Shown one piece after another: positions 51,210 to 62,586 of a stretch of 64,000 bases of DNA. Both the position numbers and the translations under genes were made by a program. Source of the stretch: Euwallacea fornicatus (taxonomy: Eukaryota > Arthropoda > Insecta > Coleoptera > Curculionidae); NCBI RefSeq assembly GCF_040115645.1, contig NW_027096071.1, positions 186,001-250,000 on the forward strand, given 5' to 3'. The notes under the pieces were generated by a model. It did not search any database. It saw nothing but the letters and a program-made list of their open reading frames with translations, and was not told where the DNA came from. Position 1 is the first letter of the stretch; each line of letters begins with the position of its first letter.

Positions 51210-51455
51210 ATGCTTATTTTGCCAAAAGGAGACGATTTGAACAAAATTGGTTGAAGCGTTGGCGAAATAACGCCAAATCGTGGTTTTCGGGCAATTTCCG
51301 ACGAAACTCGCCGATTTCACGGATTTGACTATTTTTAAGCTCAGTATTGTTAAGAATGACGGAAATAGCACGAAATCGTACGATTTACACGATTTGGTCA
51401 AAAAGTGCTGCTTCTATAAGAGCCAAATTGACGATTTGCCGTTTAAGGCCTTATT
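51210..51455 (+). repeat. L unit 22 (246 bp, a type)
   Basis: a-type, the 2,577-bp partner of the copy at 48,633. Confidence 0.92.
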
Positions 51456-53401
51456 ATGCTTATTTTGCCAAAAGGAGACGATTTGAACAAAATTGGTTGT
51501 AGCGTTTGCGAGATATCGCCAAATTGTACGATTTGGCCAAAAAGTGCCGCTTCTAGTAGAGCCAAATTGACGATTTGCCGTTTAAGGCCGTATTATGCTA
51601 ATTTTGCCAAAAGGAGACGATTTGAACAAAATTGCTTGTAGCGTTTGCGAGATATCGCCAAATCATAAGATTTGGCCAAAAAGTGCCGCTTCTATTAGAG
51701 CCAAATTGACGATTTGCCGTTTAAGGCCTTATTATGCTTATTTTGCCAAAAGGAGACGATTTGAACAAAATTGCTTGTAGCGTTTGCGAGATATCGCCAA
51801 ATCATAAGATTTGGCCAAAAAGTGCCGCTTCTATTAGAGCCAAATTGACGATTTGCCGTTTAAGGCCTTATTATGCTTATTTTGCCAAAAGGCGACGATT
51901 TGAACAAAATTGGTTGTAGCGTTTGCGAGATATCGCCAAATTGTACGATTTGGCCAAAAAGTGCCGCTTCTAGTAGAGCCAAATTGACGATTTGCCGTTT
52001 AAGGCCGTATTATGCTAATTTTGCCAAAAGGAGACGATTTGAACAAAATTGCTTGTAGCGTTTGCGAGATATCGCCAAATCATAAGATTTGGCCAAAAAG
52101 TGCCGCTTCTATTAGAGCCAAATTGACGATTTGCCGTTTAAGGCCTTATTATGCTTATTTTGCCAAAAGGAGACGATTTGAACAAAATTGGTTGTAGCGT
52201 TTGCGAGATATCGCCAAATTGTACGATTTGGCCAAAAAGTGCCGCTTCTAGTAGAGCCAAATTGACGATTTGCCGTTTAAGGCCGTATTATGCTTATTTT
52301 GCCAAAAGGAGACGATTTGAACAAAATTGGTTGTAGCGTTTGCGAGATATCGCCAAATTGTACGATTTGGCCAAAAAGTGCCGCTTCTAGTAGAGCCAAA
52401 TTGACGATTTGCCGTTTAAGGCCGTATTATGCTAATTTTGCCGAAAGGAGACGATTTGAACAAAATTGCTTGTAGCGTTTGCGAGATATCGCCAAATCAT
52501 AAGATTTGGCCAAAAAGTGCCGCTTCTATTAGAGCCAAATTGACGATTTGCCGTTTAAGGCCTTATTATGCTTATTTTGCCAAAAGGAGACGATTTGAAC
52601 AAAATTGGTTGTAGCGTTTGCGAGATATCGCCAAATCATAAGATTTGGCCAAAAAGTGCCGCTTCTATTAAAGCCAAATTGACGATTTGCCGTTTAAGGC
52701 CTTATTATGCTTATTTTGCCAAAAGGAGACGATTTGAACAAAATTTGTTGTAGCGTTTGCGAGATATCGCCAAATTGTACGATTTGGCCAAAAAGTGCCG
52801 CTTCTAGTAGAGCCAAATTGACGATTTGCCGTTTAAGGCCTTATTATGCTTATTTTGCCAAAAGGAGACGATTTGAACAAAATTGGTTGTAGCGTTTGCG
52901 AGATATCGCCAAATTGTACGATTTGGCCAAAAAGTGCCGCTTCTAGTAGAGCCAAATTGACGATTTGCCGTTTAAGGCCTTATTATGCTTATTTTGCCAA
53001 AAGGAGACGATTTGAACAAAATTGGTTGTAGCGTTTGCGAGATATCGCCAAATCATAAGATTTGTCCAAAAAGTGCCGCTTCTATTAGAGCCAAATTGAC
53101 GATTTGCCGTTTAAGGCCTTATTATGCTTATTTTGCCAAAAGGAGACGATTTGAACAAAATTGGTTGTAGCGTTTGCGAGATATCGCCAAATTGTACGAT
53201 TTGGCCAAAAAGTGCCGCTTCTAGTAGAGCCAAATTGACGATTTGCCGTTTAAGGCCTTATTATGCTTATTTTGCCAAAAGGAGACGATTTGAACAAAAT
53301 TGCTTGTAGCGTTTGTAAGATATCGCCAAATCATAAGATTTGGCCAAAATGTGCCGCTTCTATTAGAGCCAAATTGACGATTTGCCGTTTAAGGCCTTAT
53401 T

Positions 53402-53647
53402 ATGCTTATTTTGCCAAAAGATGACGATTTGAACAAAATTGGTTGTAGCGTTGGCGAAATAACGCCAAATCGTGGTTTTCGGGCAATTTCCGACGAAACT
53501 CGCCGATTTCACGGATTTGACTATTTTTAAGCTCAGTATTGTTAAGAATGACGGAAATAGCACGAAATCGTACGATTTACACGATTTGGTCAAAAAGTGC
53601 CGCTTCTATAAGAGCCAAATTGACGATTTGCCGTTTAAGGCCTTATT
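53402..53647 (+). repeat. L unit 23 (246 bp, b type)
   Basis: b-type with AAAAGATGACG, preceded by the GTTTGTAAG unit. It matches the copies at 7,897 and 11,725. Confidence 0.92.
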
Positions 53648-53786
53648 ATGCTTATTTTGCCAAAAGGAGACGATTTGAACAAAATTGGTTGTAGCGTTTG
53701 CGAGATATCGCCAAATCATAAGATTTGGCCAAAAAGTGCCGCTTCTATTAAAGCCAAATTGACGATTTGCCGTTTAAGACCTTATT

Positions 53787-54032
53787 ATGCTTATTTTGCC
53801 AAAAGGAGACGATTTGAACAAAATTGGTTGAAGCGTTGGCGAAATAACGCCAAATCGTGGTTTTCGGGCAATTTCCGACGAAACTCGCCGATTTCACGGA
53901 TTTGACTATTTTTAAGCTCAGTATTGTTAAGAATGACGGAAATAGCACGAAATCGTACGATTTACACGATTTGGTCAAAAAGTGCTGCTTCTATAAGAGC
54001 CAAATTGACGATTTGCCGTTTAAGGCCTTATT
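53787..54032 (+). repeat. L unit 24 (246 bp, a type)
   Basis: a-type preceded by TTAAGACC, as at 8,282 and 12,110, but with the common ATTTTTAAG in the insertion. Confidence 0.92.
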
Positions 54033-57000
54033 ATGCTTATTTTGCCAAAAGGAGACGATTTGAACAAAATTGGTTGTAGCGTTTGCGAGATATCGCCAAA
54101 TCATAAGATTTGGCCAAAAAGTGCCGCTTCTATTAGAGCCAAATTGACGATTTGCCGTTTAAGGCCTTATTATGCTTATTTTGCCAAAAGGAGACGATTT
54201 GAACAAAATTGGTTGTAGCGTTTGCGAGATATCGCCAAATTGTACAATTTGGCCAAAAAGTGCTGCTTCTATAAGAGCCAAATTGACGATTTGCCGTTTA
54301 AGGCCTTATTATGCTTATTTTGCCAAAAGGAGACGATTTGAACAAAATTGGTTGTAGCGTTTGCGAGATATCGCCAAATTGTACAATTTGGCCAAAAAGT
54401 GCCGCTTCTATTAGAGCCAAATTGACGATTTGCCGTTTAAGGCCTTATTATGCTTATTTTGCCAAAAGGAGACGATTTGAACAAAATTGGTTGTAGCGTT
54501 TGCGAGATATCGCCAAATTGTACGATTTGGCCAAAAAGTGCCGCTTCTATTAGAGCCAAATTGACGATTTGCCGTTTAAGGCCTTATTATGCTTATTTTG
54601 CCAAAAGGAGACGATTTGAACAAAATTGGTTGTAGCGTTTGCGAGATATCGCCAAATTGTACGATTTGGCCAAAAAGTGCCGCTTCTAGTAGAGCCAAAT
54701 TGACGATTTGCCGTTTAAGGCCGTATTATGCTAATTTTGCCAAAAGGAGACGATTTGAACAAAATTGCTTGTAGCGTTTGCGAGATATCGCCAAATCATA
54801 AGATTTGGCCAAAAAGTGCCGCTTCTATTAGAGCCAAATTGACGATTTGCCGTTTAAGGCCTTATTATGCTTATTTTGCCAAATGGAGACGATTTGAACA
54901 AAATTGCTTGTAGCGTTTGCGAGATATCGCCAAATTGTACAATTTGGCCAAAAAGTGCCGCTTCTATTAGAGCTAAATTGACGATTTGCCGTTTAAGGCC
55001 TTAATATGCTTATTTTGCCAAAAGGAGACGATTTGAACAAAATTGGTTGTAGCGTTTGCGAGATATCGCCAAATTGTACAATTTGGCCAAAAAGTGCCGC
55101 TTCTATTAGAGCCAAATTGACGATTTGCCGTTTAAGGCCTTATTATGCTTATTTTGCCAAAAGGAGACGATTTGAACAAAATTGGTTGTAGCGTTTGCGA
55201 GATATCGCCAAATTGTACGATTTGGCCAAAAAGTGCCGCTTCTAGTAGAGCCAAATTGACGATTTGCCGTTTAAGGCCTTATTATGCTTATTTTGCCAAA
55301 AGGAGACGATTTGAATAAAATTGGTTGTAGCGTTTGCGAGATATCGCCAAATTGTACGATTTGGCCAAAAAGTGCCGCTTCTAGTAGAGCCAAATTGACG
55401 ATTTGCCGTTTAAGGCCTTATTATGCTTATTTTGCCAAAAGGAGACGATTTGAACAAAATTGGTTGTAGCGTTTGCGAGATATCGCCAAATCATAAGATT
55501 TGGCCAAAAAGTGCCGCTTCTATTAGAGCCAAATTGACGATTTGCCGTTTAAGGCCTTATTATGCTTATTTTGCCACATGGAGACGATTTGAACAAAATT
55601 GCTTGTAGCGTTTGCGAGATATCGCCAAATTGTACAATTTGGCCAAAAAGTGCCGCTTCTATTAGAGCTAAATTGACGATTTGCCGTTTAAGGCCTTATT
55701 ATGCTTATTTTGCCAAAAGGAGACGATTTGAACAAAATTGGTTGTAGCGTTTGCGAGATATCGCCAAATTGTACAATTTGGCCAAAAAGTGCCGCTTCTA
55801 TTAGAGCCAAATTGACGATTTGCCGTTTAAGGCCTTATTATGCTTATTTTGCCAAAAGGAGACGATTTGAACAAAATTGGTTGTAGCGTTTGCGAGATAT
55901 CGCCAAATTGTACGATTTGGCCAAAAAGTGCCGCTTCTATTAGAGCCAAATTGACGATTTGCCGTTTAAGGCCTTATTATGCTTATTTTGCCAAAAGGAG
56001 ACGATTTGAACAAAATTGGTTGTAGCGTTTGCGAGATATCGCCAAATTGTACGATTTGGCCAAAAAGTGCCGCTTCTAGTAGAGCCAAATTGACGATTTG
56101 CCGTTTAAGGCCGTATTATGCTAATTTTGCCAAAAGGAGACGATTTGAACAAAATTGCTTGTAGCGTTTGCGAGATATCGCCAAATCATAAGATTTGGCC
56201 AAAAAGTGCCGCTTCTATTAGAGCCAAATTGACGATTTGCCGTTTAAGGCCTTATTATGCTTATTTTGCCAAAAGGAGACGATTTGAACAAAATTGCTTG
56301 TAGCGTTTGCGAGATATCGCCAAATCATAAGATTTGGCCAAAAAGTGCCGCTTCTATTAGAGCCAAATTGACGATTTGCCGTTTAAGGCCTTATTATGCT
56401 TATTTTGCCAAAAGGAGACGATTTGAACAAAATTGGTTGTAGCGTGTGCGAGATATCGCCAAATTGTACGATTTGGCCAAAAAGTGCCGCTTCTAGTAGA
56501 GCCAAATTGACGATTTGCCGTTTAAGGCCGTATTATGCTAATTTTGCCAAAAGGAGACGATTTGAACAAAATTGCTTGTAGCGTTTGCGAGATATCGCCA
56601 AATCATAAGATTTGGCCAAAAAGTGCCGCTTCTATTAGAGCCAAATTGACGATTTGCCGTTTAAGGCCTTATTATGCTTATTTTGCCAAAAGGAGACGAT
56701 TTGAACAAAATTGGTTGTAGCGTTTGCGAGATATCGCCAAATTGTACGATTTGGCCAAAAAGTGCCGCTTCTAGTAGAGCCAAATTGACGATTTGCCGTT
56801 TAAGGCCGTATTATGCTTATTTTGCCAAAAGGAGACGATTTGAACAAAATTGGTTGTAGCGTTTGCGAGATATCGCCAAATTGTACGATTTGGCCAAAAA
56901 GTGCCGCTTCTAGTAGAGCCAAATTGACGATTTGCCGTTTAAGGCCGTATTATGCTAATTTTGCCGAAAGGAGACGATTTGAACAAAATTGCTTGTAGCG

Positions 57001-57090
57001 TTTGCGAGATATCGCCAAATCATAAGATTTGGCCAAAAAGTGCCGCTTCTATTAGAGCCAAATTGACGATTTGCCGTTTAAGGCCTTATT

Positions 57091-57646
57091 ATGCTTATTT
57101 TGCCAAAAGGAGACGATTTGAACAAAATTGGTTGTAGCGTTTGCGAGATATCGCCAAATTGTACGATTTGGCCAAAAAGTGCCGCTTCTAGTAGAGCCAA
57201 ATTGACGATTTGCCGTTTAAGGCCGTATTATGGTAATTTTGCCAAAAGGAGACGATTTGAACAAAATTGCTTGTAGCGTTTGCGAGATATCGCCAAATCA
57301 TAAGATTTGGCCAAAAAGTGCCGCTTCTAGTAGAGCCAAATTGACGATTTGCCGTTTAAGGCCGTATTATGCTAATTTTGCCAAAAGGAGACGATTTGAA
57401 CAAAATTGGTTGTAGCGTTTGCGAGATATCGCCAAATTGTACGATTTGGCCAAAAAGTGCCGCTTCTAGTAGAGCCAAATTGACGATTTGCCGTTTAAGG
57501 CCGTATTATGCTAATTTTGCCGAAAGGAGACGATTTGAACAAAATTGCTTGTAGCGTTTGCGAGATATCGCCAAATCATAAGATTTGGCCAAAAAGTGCC
57601 GCTTCTATTAGAGCCAAATTGACGATTTGCCGTTTAAGGCCTTATT
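57091..57646 (+). repeat. ATGGTAA cassette, copy 6 of 7
   Basis: Same four units, followed by W and K, then T and ATTAAAGCC before an L unit. Confidence 0.87.
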
Positions 57647-58202
57647 ATGCTTATTTTGCCAAAAGGAGACGATTTGAACAAAATTGGTTGTAGCGTTTGC
57701 GAGATATCGCCAAATTGTACAATTTGGTCAAAAAGTGCCGCTTCTATTAGAGCCAACTTGACGATTTGCCGTTTAAGGCCTTATTATGCTTATTTTGCCA
57801 AAAGGAGACGATTTGAACAAAATTGGTTGTAGCGTTTGCGAGATATCGCCAAATCATAAGATTTGGCCAAAAAGTGCCGCTTCTATTAGAGCCAAAATGA
57901 CGATTTGCCGTTTAAGGCCTTATTATGCTTATTTTGCCAAAAGGAGACGATTTGAACAAAATTGGTTGTAGCGTTTGCGAGATATCGCCAAATTGTACGA
58001 TTTGGCCAAAAAGTGCCGCTTCTAGTAGAGCCAAATTGACGATTTGCCGTTTAAGGCCTTATTATGCTTATTTTGCCAAAAGGAGACGATTTGAACAAAA
58101 TTGGTTGTAGCGTTTGCGAGATATCGCCAAATCATAAGATTTGGCCAAAAAGTGCCGCTTCTATTAAAGCCAAATTGACGATTTGCCGTTTAAGGCCTTA
58201 TT

Positions 58203-58448
58203 ATGCTTATTTTGCCAAAAGGAGACGATTTGAACAAAATTGGTTGAAGCGTTGGCGAAATAACGCCAAATCGTGGTTTTCGGGCAATTTCCGACGAAAC
58301 TCGCCGATTTCACGGATTTGACTATTTTTAAGCTCAGTATTGTTAAGAATGACGGAAATAGCACGAAATCGTACGATTTACACGATTTGGTCAAAAAGTG
58401 CTGCTTCTATAAGAGCCAAATTGACGATTTGCCGTTTAAGGCCTTATT
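58203..58448 (+). repeat. L unit 25 (246 bp, a type)
   Basis: a-type after an ATTAAAGCC unit. Followed by H, P (with a private CCACTTC near 58,680) and D. Confidence 0.92.
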
Positions 58449-58587
58449 ATGCTTATTTTGCCAAAAGGAGACGATTTGAACAAAATTGGTTGTAGCGTTT
58501 GCGAGATATCGCCAAATCATAAGATTTGGCCAAAAAGTGCCGCTTCTATTAGAGCCAAATTGACGATTTGCCGTTTAAGGCCTTATT

Positions 58588-58865
58588 ATGCTTATTTTGC
58601 CAAAAGGAGACGATTTGAACAAAATTGGTTGTAGCGTTTGCGAGATATCGCCAAATTGTACAATTTGGCCAAAAAGTGCCACTTCTATTAGAGCCAAATT
58701 GACGATTTGCCGTTTAAGGCCTTATTATGCTTATTTTGCTAAAAGGAGACGATTTGAACAAAATTGATTTTAGCGTTTGCGAGATATCGCCAAATCATAA
58801 GATTTGGCCAAAAAGTGCCGCTTCTATTAGAGCCAAATTGACGATTTGCCGTTTAAGGCCTTATT
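58588..58865 (+). repeat. P-D unit pair, copy 8 of 8
   Basis: Same pair, 524-bp spacing from the L unit at 58,203. The P unit has CCACTTC. Confidence 0.88.
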
Positions 58866-60394
58866 ATGCTTATTTTGCCAAAAGGAGACGATTTGAACAA
58901 AATTGGTTGTAGCGTTTGCGAGATATCACCAAATTGTACAATTTGGCCAAAAAGTGCCGCTTCTATTAGAGCCAAATTGACGATTTGCCGTTTAAGGCCT
59001 TATTATGCTTATTTTGCCAAAAGGAGACGATTTGAACAAAATTGGTTGTAGCGTTTGCGAGATATCGCCAAATTGTACAATTTGGCCAAAAAGTGCCGCT
59101 TCTATTAGAGCCAAATTGACGATTTGCCGTTTAAGGCCTTATTATGCTTATTTTGCCAAAAGGAGACGATTTGAACAAAATTGCTTGTAGCGTTTGCGAG
59201 ATATCGCCAAATCATAAGATTTGCCCAAAAAGTGCCGCTTCTATTAGAGCCAAATTGACGATTTGCCGTTTAAGGCCTTATTATGCTTATTTTGCCAAAA
59301 GGAGACGATTTGAACAAAATTGGTTGTAGCGTTTGCGAGATATCGCCAAATTGTACGATTTGGCCAAAAAGTGCCGGTTCTAGTAGAGCCAAATTGACGA
59401 TTTGCCGTTTAAGGCCTTATTATGCTTATTTTGCCAAAAGGAGACGATTTGAACAAAATTGGTTGTAGCGTTTGCGAGATATCGCCAAATCATAAGATTT
59501 GGCCAAAAAGTGCCGCTTCTATTAGAGCCAAATTGACGATTTGCCGTTTAAGGCCTTATTATGCTTATTTTGCCAAAAGGAGACGATTTGAACAAAATTG
59601 CTTGTAGCGTTTGCGAGATATCGCCAAATCATAAGATTTGGCCAAAAAGTGCCGCTTCTATTAGAGCCAAATTGACGATTTGCCGTTTAAGGCCTTATTA
59701 TGCTTATTTTGCCAAAAGGAGACGATTTGAACAAAATTGGTTGTAGCGTGTGCGAGATATCGCCAAATTGTACGATTTGGCCAAAAAGTGCCGCTTCTAG
59801 TAGAGCCAAATTGACGATTTGCCGTTTAAGGCCGTATTATGCTAATTTTGCCAAAAGGAGACGATTTGAACAAAATTGCTTGTAGCGTTTGCGAGATATC
59901 GCCAAATCATAAGATTTGGCCAAAAAGTGCCGCTTCTATTAGAGCCAAATTGACGATTTGCCGTTTAAGGCCTTATTATGCTTATTTTGCCAAAAGGAGA
60001 CGATTTGAACAAAATTGGTTGTAGCGTTTGCGAGATATCGCCAAATTGTACGATTTGGCCAAAAAGTGCCGCTTCTAGTAGAGCCAAATTGACGATTTGC
60101 CGTTTAAGGCCGTATTATGCTTATTTTGCCAAAAGGAGACGATTTGAACAAAATTGGTTGTAGCGTTTGCGAGATATCGCCAAATTGTACGATTTGGCCA
60201 AAAAGTGCCGCTTCTAGTAGAGCCAAATTGACGATTTGCCGTTTAAGGCCGTATTATGCTAATTTTGCCGAAAGGAGACGATTTGAACAAAATTGCTTGT
60301 AGCGTTTGCGAGATATCGCCAAATCATAAGATTTGGCCAAAAAGTGCCGCTTCTATTAGAGCCAAATTGACGATTTGCCGTTTAAGGCCTTATT

Positions 60395-60950
60395 ATGCTT
60401 ATTTTGCCAAAAGGAGACGATTTGAACAAAATTGGTTGTAGCGTTTGCGAGATATCGCCAAATTGTACGATTTGGCCAAAAAGTGCCGCTTCTAGTAGAG
60501 CCAAATTGACGATTTGCCGTTTAAGGCCGTATTATGGTAATTTTGCCAAAAGGAGACGATTTGAACAAAATTGCTTGTAGCGTTTGCGAGATATCGCCAA
60601 ATCATAAGATTTGGCCAAAAAGTGCCGCTTCTAGTAGAGCCAAATTGACGATTTGCCGTTTAAGGCCGTATTATGCTAATTTTGCCAAAAGGAGACGATT
60701 TGAACAAAATTGGTTGTAGCGTTTGCGAGATATCGCCAAATTGTACGATTTGGCCAAAAAGTGCCGCTTCTAGTAGAGCCAAATTGACGATTTGCCGTTT
60801 AAGGCCGTATTATGCTAATTTTGCCGAAAGGAGACGATTTGAACAAAATTGCTTGTAGCGTTTGCGAGATATCGCCAAATCATAAGATTTGGCCAAAAAG
60901 TGCCGCTTCTATTAGAGCCAAATTGACGATTTGCCGTTTAAGGCCTTATT
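60395..60950 (+). repeat. ATGGTAA cassette, copy 7 of 7
   Basis: The 3,304-bp partner of copy 6. Confidence 0.87.
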
Positions 60951-61506
60951 ATGCTTATTTTGCCAAAAGGAGACGATTTGAACAAAATTGGTTGTAGCGT
61001 TTGCGAGATATCGCCAAATTGTACAATTTGGTCAAAAAGTGCCGCTTCTATTAGAGCCAACTTGACGATTTGCCGTTTAAGGCCTTATTATGCTTATTTT
61101 GCCAAAAGGAGACGATTTGAACAAAATTGGTTGTAGCGTTTGCGAGATATCGCCAAATCATAAGATTTGGCCAAAAAGTGCCGCTTCTATTAGAGCCAAA
61201 ATGACGATTTGCCGTTTAAGGCCTTATTATGCTTATTTTGCCAAAAGGAGACGATTTGAACAAAATTGGTTGTAGCGTTTGCGAGATATCGCCAAATTGT
61301 ACGATTTGGCCAAAAAGTGCCGCTTCTAGTAGAGCCAAATTGACGATTTGCCGTTTAAGGCCTTATTATGCTTATTTTGCCAAAAGGAGACGATTTGAAC
61401 AAAATTGGTTGTAGCGTTTGCGAGATATCGCCAAATCATAAGATTTGGCCAAAAAGTGCCGCTTCTATTAAAGCCAAATTGACGATTTGCCGTTTAAGGC
61501 CTTATT

Positions 61507-61752
61507 ATGCTTATTTTGCCAAAAGGAGACGATTTGAACAAAATTGGTTGAAGCGTTGGCGAAATAACGCCAAATCGTGGTTTTCGGGCAATTTCCGACG
61601 AAACTCGCCGATTTCACGGATTTGACTATTTTTAAGCTCAGTATTGTTAAGAATGACGGAAATAGCACGAAATCGTACGATTTACACGATTTGGTCAAAA
61701 AGTGCTGCTTCTATAAGAGCCAAATTGACGATTTGCCGTTTAAGGCCTTATT
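61507..61752 (+). repeat. L unit 26 (246 bp, a type)
   Basis: a-type, the 3,304-bp partner of the copy at 58,203. It is the last L in the window. Followed by H, H and P without a D unit. Confidence 0.92.
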
Positions 61753-62586
61753 ATGCTTATTTTGCCAAAAGGAGACGATTTGAACAAAATTGGTTGTAGC
61801 GTTTGCGAGATATCGCCAAATCATAAGATTTGGCCAAAAAGTGCCGCTTCTATTAGAGCCAAATTGACGATTTGCCGTTTAAGGCCTTATTATGCTTATT
61901 TTGCCAAAAGGAGACGATTTGAACAAAATTGGTTGTAGCGTTTGCGAGATATCGCCAAATCATAAGATTTGGCCAAAAAGTGCCGCTTCTATTAGAGCCA
62001 AATTGACGATTTGCCGTTTAAGGCCTTATTATGCTTATTTTGCCAAAAGGAGACGATTTGAACAAAATTGGTTGTAGCGTTTGCGAGATATCGCCAAATT
62101 GTACAATTTGGCCAAAAAGTGCCGCTTCTATTAGAGCCAAATTGACGATTTGCCGTTTAAGGCCTTATTATGCTTATTTTGCCAAAAGGAGACGATTTGA
62201 ACAAAATTGCTTGTAGCGTTTGCGAGATATCGCCAAATCATAAGATTTGGCCAAAAAGTGCCGCTTCTATTAGAGCCAAATTGACGATTTGCCGTTTAAG
62301 GCCTTATTATGCTTATTTTGCCAAAAGGAGACGATTTGAACAAAATTGCTTGTAGCGTTTGCGAGATATCGCCAAATCATAAGATTTGGCCAAAAAGTGC
62401 CGCTTCTATTAGAGCCAAATTGACGATTTGCCGTTTAAGGCCTTATTATGCTTATTTTGCCAAAAGGAGACGATTTGAACAAAATTGGTTGTAGCGTTTG
62501 CGAGATATCGCCAAATTGTACAATTTGGCCAAAAAGTGCCGCTTCTAGTAGAGCCAAATTGACGATTTGCCGTTTAAGGCCTTATT

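Larger units (their letters stand above)
50269..52845 (+). repeat. 2,577-bp tandem higher-order unit, copy 2
   Basis: Second copy of 47,692-50,268. Near 52,665 it changes to a segment matching 7,063-8,805 and 10,891-12,633 (ATTAAAGCC then AATTTGTTG), so its right end is a switch between two older blocks. Confidence 0.88.
52568..54310 (+). repeat. Third copy of the 7,063-8,805 segment
   Basis: Matches 7,063-8,805 at offset 45,505 and 10,891-12,633 at offset 41,677, including AATTTGTTG, TTTGTCC, the L pair, and TTAAGACC before the second L. It lacks the ATTATTAAG change found in the L units at 8,282 and 12,110, so that change arose after this copy split off, or was lost here. Confidence 0.85.
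56118..58587 (+). repeat. 3,304-bp-period repeat, copy 1
   Basis: Matches 59,422-61,891. The rare GCGTGTGCGAG (56,445 and 59,749) is in both. Much of the segment also matches 35,002-36,669 and 41,640-43,307 in unit order. Confidence 0.87.
59422..61891 (+). repeat. 3,304-bp-period repeat, copy 2
   Basis: Partner of 56,118-58,587. After the shared L unit (58,203 and 61,507) and one H unit, the first copy goes on with P and D while this one goes on with H and P. Confidence 0.87.
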
